Assembly (NCBI RefSeq): GCF_019884725.1
Contig: NZ_CP082322.1
Location: 1,054,001 to 1,118,000, forward strand
Length of the DNA stretch: 64,000 bases
Source of the DNA: Leucobacter tenebrionis
GTDB taxonomy: Bacteria; Actinomycetota; Actinomycetes; Actinomycetales; Microbacteriaceae
Direction of reading: 5' to 3'
Positions 20,267 to 29,370 of this stretch are shown piece by piece. The position numbers were made by a program, and so were the translations under genes. Below the pieces are notes generated by a model. It ran no database searches. It was given only the letters and a program-made list of their open reading frames with translations, and was not told the origin of the DNA. Every line of letters begins with the position of its first letter. Position 1 is the stretch's first letter.

Positions 20267-20464
20267 GCCTGCATCCTGCCAGAACCATCCCCGACGGATC
20301 GCATCAAAAATTCTGTCTCACGAGCCAGAGCAGCACATCCGCTCGAAAAAATGCCAGTCTGTGACGACATAACTGCGGCGACAGCGAAACTGACGCACAA
20401 TCTGGCTTCCAACGCGAGCCCGAGCCGCGTACTCTCGTATCGATTCGACACGAAGGAGTTCACC
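20267..20464. promoter_or_regulatory. Divergent control region, AsnC gene and catabolic operon
   Basis: 198 bp, less GC-rich than the neighbours, with runs such as TCAAAAATTCT (about 20304) and CGAAAAAATG (about 20343), as expected for an Lrp-type binding region. A weak -35/-10 pair for the operon is TTCCAA (20407-20412), 17 bp, TACTCT (20430-20435), giving a leader of about 25 nt that holds the AAGGAG ribosome site. Confidence 0.45.
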
Positions 20465-22135
20465 GTGCGCAAGCTCGCGTTCACCCAGGCCCCCGTCCCG
20501 ACCGCGCCGAAGATCGTCACGGCCGCGCGCATCGACGCCCTCGACGAGTCGGGGAGCACCCCCGAGGCGTTCCTCGTCATCGGAGACCGCTTCGCGCACG
20601 TCGGCACCGTGGCCGAGTGCCGCTCCGCAGCCGCCGAGGTGAGCGCGCTCGAGCCCGAGCTCGTAGATCTGGGCGACACCACGGTGGTGCCCGGCTTCAT
20701 CGACGCGCACGCCCACCCCCTCATGCTCGGTCAAATGATGAGCTGGGTCGACTGCGGCCCCGACAAGGCCGGCTCGATCCCCGAGATCGTCGCCCTGCTG
20801 CAGGAGGCCGCGAAGACGCTGCCCGCGGGCCGACCGATCCGGGGCTACGGATACGAGCAGCGCAACCTCGCCGAGCGCCGCCACCCGACCCGCTTCGAGC
20901 TCGACCAGGTGGCGACCGATCGCGAGGTCTACCTCATGAACGCGTCGGGCCACGGCGGAGTGGTCAACAGCTACACCTTCGAACTGCACGGCGTGACCCG
21001 CGACACCCCGAACCCGAAGGGCGGCGAGTTCTTCCGCGATGCCGACGGCGAGCTCACGGGCGAGCTCTCCGACGCGGCGTGCAACGTGCTCACCGGCCTC
21101 GAGGGCGTCAAGATCGGGCACCACGGCCCCAACTTCCACCTCGCCGACGAGCCCGAGGAGCACAAGCGACAGCTCGCCGCGGCCCAGGAGAACTTCCTCG
21201 CGGGCGGCGTCACCACGATCGGCGACGCCCAGGTGAGCCGACGCGAGTTCGACATGTACCTGCGTCTCGCGGAATCCGGCGACCTCAAGGTGCGCGTGAG
21301 CATGTACCTGCTGTCGCACCTGCTCCACGAGGCGATCGAGATGGGCCTGCACGGCCAGTTCGGCAACGAGCACCTCAGCTTCGCAGGCATCAAGTTCTAC
21401 TCCGACGGCACGCTCGGCGGCTGGACCGCGTACTTCCCCGACGGCTACGTGGGCGACCCCTGCCGCACCGGTCAGCTCTACCACGAGCCGGGCGACTACA
21501 CCGAGCTCATCAGGAAGGCGCACCGCGTCGGCCTGCAGACCGCCACGCACTCGCAGTCGCCCACGGCGCTCGAGATGGTGATCAGCGCGATCGAGGCGGC
21601 ACTCGCGGATCGCCCCGACCCCGACGCCCGTCACCGCATCGAGCACTGCGGCCTGCCCACCCCCGAGCAGATCACCCGCATGGCGAAGGCCGGCATCTAC
21701 CCCGTCAACCAGCCCCAGCACCACTACAACTGGGGCGAGGGCGTCGAGCAGGCCGTCGGCACCCCCGGCGAGCGCTTCAACCCCCTCGGCGAGTTCGAGC
21801 GCGCGGGCGTGCCCGTCACGATCTCCTCCGACGCGCCGGTCGCCGATCCTCGTCCGATGGAGGCCGTGCAGGCCGCCGTCTCGCGCATCACCCGCCGCGG
21901 CACCCAGCTCGGTTCCGACGACCTCGCGGTGTCGCTCGACACCGCCCTCCGCGCCCACACCATCTCAGCTGCCCGTGCGCTGGGGCGAGAGGACGAGCTC
22001 GGCAGCATCGAGGCCGGCAAGCGCGCCGACTTCGCGGTGCTCGACCGGGATCCGCACGCCACCCCGGTGCCCGAGCTCGCGAAGATCTCGGTGACCGAGA
22101 CCTGGGTCGGCGGCGAGCGCGTCTTCACCCGCTGA
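20465..22135 (+). CDS. Amidohydrolase (YtcJ / Amidohydro_3 type)
   Basis: 556-residue metal-dependent hydrolase of the YtcJ-like branch of the amidohydrolase superfamily. Metal ligands: FIDAHAHPLMLG (HxH on strand 1), HRIEHCGLPTPEQ, and ISSDAPVADPRPMEAVQAA (the late Asp). These enzymes cleave exocyclic or cyclic amide bonds; the substrate is not known. The start is GTG 20465 (VRKLAFTQAPV), 8 nt after AAGGAG; an in-frame reading back to 20066 overlaps the divergent regulator and is not real. First gene of an operon with a transporter and two keto/hydroxy-acid enzymes. Confidence 0.88.
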   Translation: MRKLAFTQAPVPTAPKIVTAARIDALDESGSTPEAFLVIGDRFAHVGTVAECRSAAAEVSALEPELVDLGDTTVVPGFIDAHAHPLMLGQMMSWVDCGPDKAGSIPEIVALLQEAAKTLPAGRPIRGYGYEQRNLAERRHPTRFELDQVATDREVYLMNASGHGGVVNSYTFELHGVTRDTPNPKGGEFFRDADGELTGELSDAACNVLTGLEGVKIGHHGPNFHLADEPEEHKRQLAAAQENFLAGGVTTIGDAQVSRREFDMYLRLAESGDLKVRVSMYLLSHLLHEAIEMGLHGQFGNEHLSFAGIKFYSDGTLGGWTAYFPDGYVGDPCRTGQLYHEPGDYTELIRKAHRVGLQTATHSQSPTALEMVISAIEAALADRPDPDARHRIEHCGLPTPEQITRMAKAGIYPVNQPQHHYNWGEGVEQAVGTPGERFNPLGEFERAGVPVTISSDAPVADPRPMEAVQAAVSRITRRGTQLGSDDLAVSLDTALRAHTISAARALGREDELGSIEAGKRADFAVLDRDPHATPVPELAKISVTETWVGGERVFTR

Positions 22136-22156
22136 TCCTTCCTGTCCCCTATCCCC

Positions 22157-22216
22157 GCCGAAAGGCGGATAATGCGTGTTACATCCCCACCGCGCACGCA
22201 TTCTCCGCCTTTCGGC
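22157..22216. repeat. 22-bp inverted repeat inside the catabolic operon
   Basis: Arms 22157-22178 and 22195-22216 pair with a single mismatch, loop 16 nt. The arm begins GCCGAAAGGCGGAT. It lies between two genes on the same strand, so if it folds in RNA it separates amidohydrolase from transporter expression. No T tract follows. Confidence 0.9.
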
Positions 22217-22257
22217 ACCTTCCCGAGCCTTCTCCGACATCCAGCAAAGGAGCTCAC

Positions 22258-23613
22258 ATGTCCACCACCACGGCCGCTGCGCCGAACTCCCATAAACGCG
22301 CCCTGAGAGGCGGCATGGCCGCCCTCGTCGGCACCTCGATCGAGTGGTACGACTTCTACGTCTACGCCACCGCGGCGGCGATCATCTTCCCGCACGTCTT
22401 CTTCCCCGAGGCCGAACCGGCTCTGGCCACCCTCGCCTCGTTCGGCACCTACGCCGTCGCGTTCTTCATGCGCCCGATCGGCGGCATCATCTTCGGCCAC
22501 ATCGGCGACAAGCTCGGCCGCAAGCCTGCGCTCACGATCACGCTGGTGCTCATGGGCATCGCGACGACCCTGGTCGGGTTGCTGCCCGGTTACGCGACCA
22601 TCGGGATCTGGGGCCCGATCCTGCTGATCATCTGCCGCATGGCCCAGGGCCTCGCCGTCGGCGGCGAATGGGGCGGCGCCAGCCTCATGGCGGTCGAGAG
22701 CGCCCCGCCGAAGTGGAAGAGCTTCTACGGCGGCTTCACGCAGGTGGGCAACCCGCTCGGCGCCATGATGGCGACCGGCGCGTTCTGGGCGCTCTCGGCG
22801 CTCGGCGAGGACGCGCTGCTGAGCTGGGGCTGGCGCATCCCGTTCCTCTTCAGCATCGTGCTCATCGCCGTCGGCTTCTGGGTGCGCTGGCGCGTCGAGG
22901 AGACGCCCGTGTTCGAGGAGAAGGTCGAGGGGCACGAGCAGTCGACCCCGCTGCTCTTCGCGCTGAAGAACAACTGGCTGCCGATCCTGCTCGGTTTCGG
23001 CATCATCGCGATGTCGTCCGGCGGCTACGTGATCGCGACGACCTTCGTGCAGAACTACGCCGACAGTCCCGAGATCGGGCTCGACCCGTCGATCATCCTC
23101 GGCGCCATGACGATCGCGTCGCTCGTCGAGTTCATCGTGACGCTGCCGATCGCCGCGCTCGGCGACAAGATCGGCCCCAAGATGGTCATGTACCTCGGCA
23201 TCATCCCGTCGTTCATCGTGATCATCCCGCTCGTGCTCTCGATCCAGGCCAAGAACGTCGGAATGATCTGGCTGTTCGTGATCCTGATCCGCGTCACGCT
23301 GAGCGGCGCCTGGGCGCCCCTCTCGACCCTCATGGCGCAGATGTTCCGCCCGCAGTCGCGGTACACCTCGATGTCGCTCTCCTACGGCATCGGCGCCGCG
23401 GTCTGGGGCGGCCTCTCGCCGGCGATCGCCTCCACCCTGCTCATCATGACCGACGGCAACTTCTGGTCGGTCGTCGCGTTCTTCGGCGTGCTCGCGCTCG
23501 CGGCCTTCATCGGTGTGCGCTTCGCACCGCAGCACTCGGACACGGCTCCGGTCACGGGGTCGTTCACCCCGCGCCTCGACACCACCGCGGTCGACACTCA
23601 CGGAAAGGAATAG
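22258..23613 (+). CDS. MFS transporter, metabolite:H+ symporter (MHS) type
   Basis: 451-residue 12-helix major facilitator protein related to ShiA/ProP-type symporters. Visible: GTSIEWYDFYVYATAAA in helix 1, and GDKLGRKPAL between helices 2 and 3, both characteristic of this family, plus RMAQGLAVGGEWGG. Proton-coupled uptake of a small organic acid or amine, probably the substrate of the neighbouring amidohydrolase. ATG 22258 has AAAGGAG seven bases ahead. 122 bp of spacer with a large hairpin separates it from the amidohydrolase. Confidence 0.9.
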   Translation: MSTTTAAAPNSHKRALRGGMAALVGTSIEWYDFYVYATAAAIIFPHVFFPEAEPALATLASFGTYAVAFFMRPIGGIIFGHIGDKLGRKPALTITLVLMGIATTLVGLLPGYATIGIWGPILLIICRMAQGLAVGGEWGGASLMAVESAPPKWKSFYGGFTQVGNPLGAMMATGAFWALSALGEDALLSWGWRIPFLFSIVLIAVGFWVRWRVEETPVFEEKVEGHEQSTPLLFALKNNWLPILLGFGIIAMSSGGYVIATTFVQNYADSPEIGLDPSIILGAMTIASLVEFIVTLPIAALGDKIGPKMVMYLGIIPSFIVIIPLVLSIQAKNVGMIWLFVILIRVTLSGAWAPLSTLMAQMFRPQSRYTSMSLSYGIGAAVWGGLSPAIASTLLIMTDGNFWSVVAFFGVLALAAFIGVRFAPQHSDTAPVTGSFTPRLDTTAVDTHGKE

Positions 23614-23624
23614 GTTTCGCACCC

Positions 23625-25268
23625 ATGGAAACCACCCCCAAGCGCACGACCGGCTGGGTCGTCATGGAGACGATCCGCTCCTACGGCGTCGACACGATCT
23701 TCGGCATCCCGGGCACCCACAACCTCGAGCTCTACCGCCCGCTGGGCGCGCTCGGGATCCGGGCCGTGACCACCCGCCACGAGCAGGGCGCGGGCTACGG
23801 CGCCGACGGGTGGTCGCTGCAGACGGGCCTGCCCGGCGTGGTCATCACCACGAGCGGCCCCGGCCTGCTCAACGCCCTCTCGGCGGCGGGCACCGCCTAC
23901 TGCGAGTCGCGCCCGATGATCATCATCTCCCCGGGCCCGGCCCTCGGGTCCGAGTTCGCCGACGTGGGTACTCTGCACGAGACGAAGGATCAGCTCGGCG
24001 CGGCCTCCGCCATCGTCGAGTGGGGCCGCCGGGTGCGCTCGGCCGAGGAGGCCGTCGCGGCGATCCACGACGCATTCGAGCTGTTCGCCACCACGCGGCC
24101 GCGCCCGGTCTACCTCGAGATCCCGCTCGATGTACTCGAGCAGGAGACCGACCTCGCAGCCGACGCGACCGCCCGGCGCGAGGTCCCGACTCCCCCGGCT
24201 GCCCCGGCAGATGCGGTGGCCGAGGCCGCCGCGCTGCTCGCCGGCGCCGCTCGCCCCGCGATCCTGGCCGGCGGCGGGTCGCGCGGGGCGGGCGCGGAGT
24301 TGCGCGCGCTCGCCGAGCGGATCGCCGCACCCGTGGTCACGACCCTCAACGCGAAGGGGGTGCTCGACGAGCATCACCCGCTCGCCGCCGGCTCGAACCT
24401 GCGCCTGGCCGCGGGGCGGAGGGTCGCCCAAGAGGCCGACGTGCTGCTCGTCGTGGGATCGAAGCTGGGTGAGGCCGAGCTGTGGCTCGACCGGCTGCGC
24501 GCCGAGGGCAGCGTGATCCGCATCGATCTGCTGGAGTCGCAGATCGACAAGAATCAGCGCGCCGACGTCGGCCTCGTGGGCGACGCCGCGGCCACGCTCT
24601 CCGCGATCCTCGACGCGCTGGCGGACGAGGATCCGGATCCAGCGCGCACCGAAACCGCCGAGGCCCTGGTGCGCGAGGCGCTCGCCGCCGCGCGCACCGA
24701 ATCGGCCGAGCTGTCGGCGACGAACACCGTGCTCGCCGAACGCATCGCCGCGGCCCTGCCCGAGCACGCGATCGTCTCGACCGACTCCTCGCAGATCGCC
24801 TACTGGGGGCTGCTCAACGCACTGCGCGTATCCGAGCCGAACTCGATGCCGTACATGGCGACCTACGCCACGCTCGGCTACGGGCTGCCCGCGGCGCTCG
24901 GCTCCCGTATCGCCGCACCGCACCGCCCCTCGTTCGTCGTCACGGGCGACGGCGCCCTCATGTTCTCCATGAACGAGTTCATCACGGTCGTCGAGCAGGG
25001 CGAGGACGTCACCGTGATCGTGGTCGACAACGGCGGCTACGCCGAGATCAAGCAGAACGAGGCCGACGCCGGCATCGCGCCGGTGGGCGTCGAACTCGCG
25101 CAGCCCGACTGGGTCGCCGTCGCCGACGCGTTCGGCGGGCGGGGCCGCAGCGCCGGCAACCCGGGCGAACTGGCGCGCGCCGTCGAGGCGGCGGTGAGCG
25201 AGGGTGGCCTGCAGCTGATCCACATCGATCAGGCGGCGTTCGATCTCTCGGAAGCGGACGCCTCGTGA
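23625..25268 (+). CDS. Thiamine-diphosphate-dependent enzyme (acetolactate synthase-like)
   Basis: 547-residue ThDP enzyme with the three-domain layout of acetolactate synthase and benzoylformate decarboxylase. The N-terminal Pyr domain has the cofactor-activating Glu in TTRHEQGAGYGADG; the C-terminal PP domain has the metal/ThDP motif VTGDGALMFSMNEF ending in VVDNGGY. It probably decarboxylates or ligates a 2-keto acid. No small regulatory subunit is adjacent, so it is not the biosynthetic AHAS. ATG 23625; the ribosome site (GGAAAGGA) is 15 nt ahead, somewhat far. Coupled by GTGA to the dehydrogenase. Confidence 0.88.
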   Translation: METTPKRTTGWVVMETIRSYGVDTIFGIPGTHNLELYRPLGALGIRAVTTRHEQGAGYGADGWSLQTGLPGVVITTSGPGLLNALSAAGTAYCESRPMIIISPGPALGSEFADVGTLHETKDQLGAASAIVEWGRRVRSAEEAVAAIHDAFELFATTRPRPVYLEIPLDVLEQETDLAADATARREVPTPPAAPADAVAEAAALLAGAARPAILAGGGSRGAGAELRALAERIAAPVVTTLNAKGVLDEHHPLAAGSNLRLAAGRRVAQEADVLLVVGSKLGEAELWLDRLRAEGSVIRIDLLESQIDKNQRADVGLVGDAAATLSAILDALADEDPDPARTETAEALVREALAAARTESAELSATNTVLAERIAAALPEHAIVSTDSSQIAYWGLLNALRVSEPNSMPYMATYATLGYGLPAALGSRIAAPHRPSFVVTGDGALMFSMNEFITVVEQGEDVTVIVVDNGGYAEIKQNEADAGIAPVGVELAQPDWVAVADAFGGRGRSAGNPGELARAVEAAVSEGGLQLIHIDQAAFDLSEADAS

Positions 25269-26257
25269 GCGCCCGCGGCGAGCGGCCTCTCGCGGTCTAC
25301 ACCGACGTGGACGACACCGACCCCGCGATCGGCATCCGGCTGCTCGAGGAGCACGGCTTCGAGGTGCGGGTGCTCGGCACCCGCGATCCCGAGGCGATCA
25401 TCGAGGGATCGCGGGGCGCCGTCGCGCTGCTGCCCGGATACGCCCCCGTGACCCGCGAGGTCATCGAGGCGCTGCCCGAGTTGCGAATCGTCCCGCTCAT
25501 GTCGATGGGCTTCGACTACGTCGACGTCGAGGCCGCGACCGAGCGCGGCGTCTGGGTGACGAACGTGCCGGGCGCCGCCACCGAGGAGGTCGCGACCCAC
25601 GCGCTCGCGATCCTGCTCAGCACCGTGCGGCAGCTCCCCTTTTACACCGCCTCGGCGAACCCGCGCGACTGGAACGATCGCGCGCCTGCGGCACCGCCCC
25701 GCCTCAGCGAGACGACGCTCGGCGTCATCGGGCTCGGGCGGATCGGGCGCGAGCTCGTGCGCCTCGCCGCTCCCCTCTTCGGCTCGGTGGTCGGCTACGA
25801 TCCCATGCTGCCCGACACCGCCGAGGTGCGGGCCGAGCTCGACGCGCTCGGCGTGCGGCGCGCGAGCCTCGACGAGGTGCGGGCGTCGTCGCACGTGCTC
25901 TCGCTCCACCTGCCGCTCACACCCGAGACCGAGCGCATGGTCGATGCCGAGTTCCTGTCGGCGATGCCTCGCGGCTCCGTGATCGTGAACGTGTCGCGGG
26001 GCGCGCTCATCGACAACGACGCGCTGGTCGCCGCGCTCGACTCGGGGCAGCTCTCGGGTGCGGCCCTCGACGTGCTCGATCAGGAGCCGCCCGAGCCGGG
26101 GCACCCCCTCCTCGGCCGCGACGATGTAGTGCTCACCCCGCACATCGCGTACTTCTCGGCGCGCACCGAGGTCGAGTACGTGCGGATCCAGGCGCAGAAC
26201 GCCGTCTCACTGCTCGAAACGGGCGCGCCCGACTCTCCGGTCAATCGCCCGGAGTAG
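25265..26257 (+). CDS. D-2-hydroxyacid dehydrogenase, NAD(P)-dependent
   Basis: 330-residue D-isomer 2-hydroxyacid dehydrogenase. NAD-binding GVIGLGRIGRELV, catalytic Arg in VNVSRGALID, Glu in DVLDQEPPEP and His in LTPHIAYFS are all present. It interconverts a 2-keto acid and a D-2-hydroxy acid; next to a ThDP keto-acid enzyme it probably acts on the same intermediate. GTG start 25265 overlaps the previous stop by 4 bp. Last gene of the operon. Confidence 0.9.
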   Translation: MSARGERPLAVYTDVDDTDPAIGIRLLEEHGFEVRVLGTRDPEAIIEGSRGAVALLPGYAPVTREVIEALPELRIVPLMSMGFDYVDVEAATERGVWVTNVPGAATEEVATHALAILLSTVRQLPFYTASANPRDWNDRAPAAPPRLSETTLGVIGLGRIGRELVRLAAPLFGSVVGYDPMLPDTAEVRAELDALGVRRASLDEVRASSHVLSLHLPLTPETERMVDAEFLSAMPRGSVIVNVSRGALIDNDALVAALDSGQLSGAALDVLDQEPPEPGHPLLGRDDVVLTPHIAYFSARTEVEYVRIQAQNAVSLLETGAPDSPVNRPE

Positions 26258-26275
26258 GGCTCGGTGAGCCTGCCC

Positions 26276-26340
26276 CTATCGAGATGACGCTCGCTGCCCT
26301 GGGCGAGCGCCGTCGGGCGCGGCAAGCGTCATCTCGATAG
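26276..26340. repeat. 16-bp perfect inverted repeat between convergent genes
   Basis: Arms 26276-26291 (CTATCGAGATGACGCT) and 26325-26340, perfect, loop 33 nt that can itself fold. The right arm covers the stop codon of the HNH gene on the other strand. May act as a two-way terminator, but there is no T tract. Confidence 0.9.
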
Positions 26341-27243
26341 GACGCCGGCGAGCTCCGAGGTGTACCCCGGCTGCCCGGGGCAGCCGTCGAGCACACGCTG
26401 CATCGCATCGTGCTCGGCGGCGGTCACCCACAGCCCGTAGCTCGTCTTCACCGAGATCTGGCGCGCCACGTACTCGCAGCGGAACCCGCGCGACGGCGGC
26501 AGCCAGGTCGCGGCGTCGCCGTCGCCCTTGCTCGAGTTGGCGGGGCCGTCGACGGCCAGCAGGTTGACCGGATCGTTGGCGAACGCGATCCGCTGCTCCT
26601 GCGTGAGCGCCTGGGCGCCCTTCTGCCAGGCGTCCGAGAGCGCGACCACGTGATCGATCTGCACCGCCTGCGAGGTCTGATCGCCGCGCACGAAGTCGAT
26701 CCGCGCACCGGTGTAGGGATCGAGCAGCACCCCCGAGAGCACCTTGCACGGCCCATCGAGCACGACCTCGGTCAGGTCGCGCTGCAGGGTGTCGTTGCGG
26801 GCGTCGCAGCCGTTGCGATCCGGGTCCTTCCAGCCGTGCCCGAAGCGCTCGCGCCGGTCGTAGCCGGTCTTCGGCGCCCGCCCCTTGACGGGCAGGGCGT
26901 CGAGCATCTCGGCTGCGGCGGCCGTAGCTGCCGGAGGATCGCTGGATGGACCCGGATCGGGATCGGCGCTCGGATCCTGGTTCTGATCCGGATCCTGGCC
27001 CCGATCCTCCCGGTCGCCCTCGCCTCCGCTCTCCCGCGCCGCGCCCGCGCCATCGTCGTCGCGCAGCACGGCCGTGCCGCCGCGGTCGCCCCGGTGCTCC
27101 GGGCTCTCGGCCCCGCCGGCGCCCTGCAGGAGGATCCCCGCGATCAGAAGGACCGGCAACGCAGCGATCACGAGCACGCGGGAGGCGCCCGTCGCGCGGG
27201 CCCGGCGCCCTGGTCCGCGCGACCTTCCGGGAGCGCGGCTCAA
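26329..27243 (-). CDS. Secreted or membrane-anchored HNH endonuclease-family protein
   Basis: 304-residue protein: basic N-terminus, one hydrophobic segment (about residues 22-40, signal peptide or anchor), an Asp/Gly/Pro-rich linker, then an HNH/DUF1524 nuclease domain with QIDHVVALSDAW (Asp-His), NDPVNLLAVDGPANSSKGDGD (Asn and Lys-Gly-Asp) and a tryptophan downstream (ATWLPP). Expected to act outside the membrane, for example in nucleic acid scavenging. TTG start at 27243 overlaps the SulP stop as TTGA, so it is translated by coupling. The link with a transporter is odd and its meaning unknown. Confidence 0.8.
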   Translation of the reverse strand: MSRAPGRSRGPGRRARATGASRVLVIAALPVLLIAGILLQGAGGAESPEHRGDRGGTAVLRDDDGAGAARESGGEGDREDRGQDPDQNQDPSADPDPGPSSDPPAATAAAAEMLDALPVKGRAPKTGYDRRERFGHGWKDPDRNGCDARNDTLQRDLTEVVLDGPCKVLSGVLLDPYTGARIDFVRGDQTSQAVQIDHVVALSDAWQKGAQALTQEQRIAFANDPVNLLAVDGPANSSKGDGDAATWLPPSRGFRCEYVARQISVKTSYGLWVTAAEHDAMQRVLDGCPGQPGYTSELAGVLSR

Positions 27244-28778
27244 CCCTCGCCGCCGAGGGTGCCCGTGAGCCGCGAGTGGAGGTCGCTCGTGCGGGCGTTC
27301 ATGCCGGTCAGCTCCACCCGCTTCCCGAGACGCTCGTACTTGGTGACGACCGCGTCGAGCGCGGCGACCGTCGAGGCATCCCAGACGTGGGCGGCCGACA
27401 TGTCGATCACCACGTGCTCAGGGTCGTGCCGGTACTCGAACTGGGTCGTGAGGTCGTTGCTCGACGCGAAGAACAGCTCACCGGTCACCGTGTAGTGCGC
27501 ACGCCCGGGGCCGCCCTCCTCGGCGTGCTCGGCGGGCCGTACCTCCCGCTCGACCCGCACGACGTGGGCGACCCGTCGCACGAACAGCACCGACGCGACG
27601 AGCACACCCCCGATGACGCCGATCGCGAGGTTGCGGGTGGCGACGACGAGGGCGACCGTGGCGAGCATGACGAAGGTCTCGCTCTTCGGCATCCGCCGCA
27701 GCGTCGCGGGCGCCACACTGTGCCAGTCGAAGGCCTCGATCGACACCATGATCATCACTGCGACGAGGGCCGCCATGGGGATCATCGCCACGACGTCGCC
27801 GAGCACGACCACGAGGATCAGCAGGAACACGCCTGCCAGGAACGTCGAGATGCGCGTGCGCGCCCCCGACGCCTTGACGTTGATCATGGTCTGCCCGATG
27901 ACGGCGCAGCCGCCCATGCCGCCGCCGAAGCCCGAGAGGAGGTTGGCCACCCCCTGCGCCCAACTCTCGCGAGTCTTGTTCGAGTGGGTGTCGGTGATCT
28001 CGTCGACGAGTTTGGCGGTCATGAGCGACTCCATGAGGCCCACGAGCGCCATCGCGAAGGCGTAGGGCGCGATCGCGGCGAGGGTGCTCCACTCGAGCGG
28101 CACGTTCGGGATCACGAGCTCGGGCAGGCTGCGCGGCAGCTCTCCCTGGTCGCCGACGGTGGGTACGTTGATCGCGCAGACGACCACCACTGCGGTCACG
28201 ATGATCACCGAGACGAGCGGTGCGGGCACCGCCTGAGTGATCCGCGGCATGAGGAGCAGGATCAGGATCCCGCCGGCCACCAGCGGGTACACCGCCCAGG
28301 GCACCCCGATCAGCTGGGGCAGCTGCGCGATGAAGACGAGGATCGCGAGCGAGTTCACGAAGCCCACCATCACGCTGCGCGGGATGAATCGCATGAGCTT
28401 CGCGACCCCGAGCACCGCGAGCAGGATCTGGATCAGCCCCGCCAGCAGCACCGTCGCGATGAGGTACTCGGGTCCGTGCTCGCGCACCACGGGTGCCACG
28501 ACGAGCGCCACCGCTCCCGTCGCGGCGGTGATCATGGCGGGCCGACCGCCGAGAAAGGCGATGCTCGTCGCCATGATGAACGAGGAGAGCAGCCCCATGC
28601 GCGGATCCACGCCGGCGATCACCGAGAACGCGATCGCCTCCGGGATCAGGGCGAGAGCGACCACGATGCCCGCGAGCACCTCCCGGGTGAGCAGCCGTGG
28701 ACTGCGCAGCGCGGCGAGCACGGACGGATCGGGGCGGTAGCGGGCGCGCTCGTCCGCGGTCTTCTGGGGAGGGGTCAC
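27240..28778 (-). CDS. SulP-family anion transporter with STAS domain
   Basis: 512-residue SulP permease: about 10-14 membrane segments with the conserved early motif LAGIVVALALIPEAIAFS and the middle segment GFGGGMGGCAVIGQTMINVKASG, followed by a C-terminal STAS domain (HVVIDMSAAHVWDASTVAALD). Family substrates are sulfate, bicarbonate, or organic anions; molybdate transport has been described for relatives. Its place directly downstream of mogA (46 bp) on the molybdopterin strand makes an oxyanion role attractive but unproven. GTG start with GAAGGAA in front. Confidence 0.85.
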   Translation of the reverse strand: MTPPQKTADERARYRPDPSVLAALRSPRLLTREVLAGIVVALALIPEAIAFSVIAGVDPRMGLLSSFIMATSIAFLGGRPAMITAATGAVALVVAPVVREHGPEYLIATVLLAGLIQILLAVLGVAKLMRFIPRSVMVGFVNSLAILVFIAQLPQLIGVPWAVYPLVAGGILILLLMPRITQAVPAPLVSVIIVTAVVVVCAINVPTVGDQGELPRSLPELVIPNVPLEWSTLAAIAPYAFAMALVGLMESLMTAKLVDEITDTHSNKTRESWAQGVANLLSGFGGGMGGCAVIGQTMINVKASGARTRISTFLAGVFLLILVVVLGDVVAMIPMAALVAVMIMVSIEAFDWHSVAPATLRRMPKSETFVMLATVALVVATRNLAIGVIGGVLVASVLFVRRVAHVVRVEREVRPAEHAEEGGPGRAHYTVTGELFFASSNDLTTQFEYRHDPEHVVIDMSAAHVWDASTVAALDAVVTKYERLGKRVELTGMNARTSDLHSRLTGTLGGEG

Positions 28779-28824
28779 TGCGATTCCTTCGAGCGAAGCG
28801 GGCGCCGGCGGCCCGAGCTGTCGG

Positions 28825-29370
28825 CTAGCAGCCTACCGGTCCCGGGTCGTGGCGCGATCCCGGCGCTCGACGCTGGTGCAGCAGGTGCTCGAGCACGCCG
28901 TCGAGCACTTCGAGACCGTCGGCGACCCCTCCGGGCGATCCCGGCAGCGTGACCACGAAGGTGTCGCCGGCGAAGCCCGCCACCCCGCGGGTGATGAGCG
29001 CGAGCGGCGACGAGGCGAGGCCGCGACGGCGGATCTCCTCGATCACACCCGGCACCCGCACGTCGAGCAGCGGGTCGACGACCTCCGGGGTGAGGTCGCT
29101 CGGCGAGACTCCGGTGCCGCCGGTGACGATGACGACGGCGGCCCGCTCCTCGAGCGCGGCCCGCACCGCCGCCCCGACGGGCTCGCCGTCGGGGACGACG
29201 ACCGGCGCCCCGGTCTCGAAGCCGCGCTCCCCCAGCCAATCCCGGATCAGCGGCCCGGTGCGGTCGATCGAGCGGCCGGCCGCCGCGCTGGTCGATGCGA
29301 CGACGGCCACGGCCCGACGCCCGGCCTCCGACCCGCCGGGGCCGTCGCCACCGCCGACGACGCCATTCAC
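28825..29370 (-). CDS. mogA: Molybdopterin adenylyltransferase
   Basis: 181-residue MogA/MoaB-family protein that adenylylates molybdopterin before molybdate insertion. Motifs: [17 protein letters not shown] (nucleotide and MPT-binding) and [12 protein letters not shown] start at 29370 overlaps the moaC stop by 4 bp; a longer in-frame reading to 29631 runs antisense through moaC and is rejected. The C-terminal tail past about residue 165 is basic and not family-typical. Confidence 0.88.
   Translation of the reverse strand: MNGVVGGGDGPGGSEAGRRAVAVVASTSAAAGRSIDRTGPLIRDWLGERGFETGAPVVVPDGEPVGAAVRAALEERAAVVIVTGGTGVSPSDLTPEVVDPLLDVRVPGVIEEIRRRGLASSPLALITRGVAGFAGDTFVVTLPGSPGGVADGLEVLDGVLEHLLHQRRAPGSRHDPGPVGC

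Noticed and set aside
23625..25268. Biosynthetic acetolactate synthase ilvB
   Set aside because: No ilvN or ilvC next to it; the setting is catabolic.
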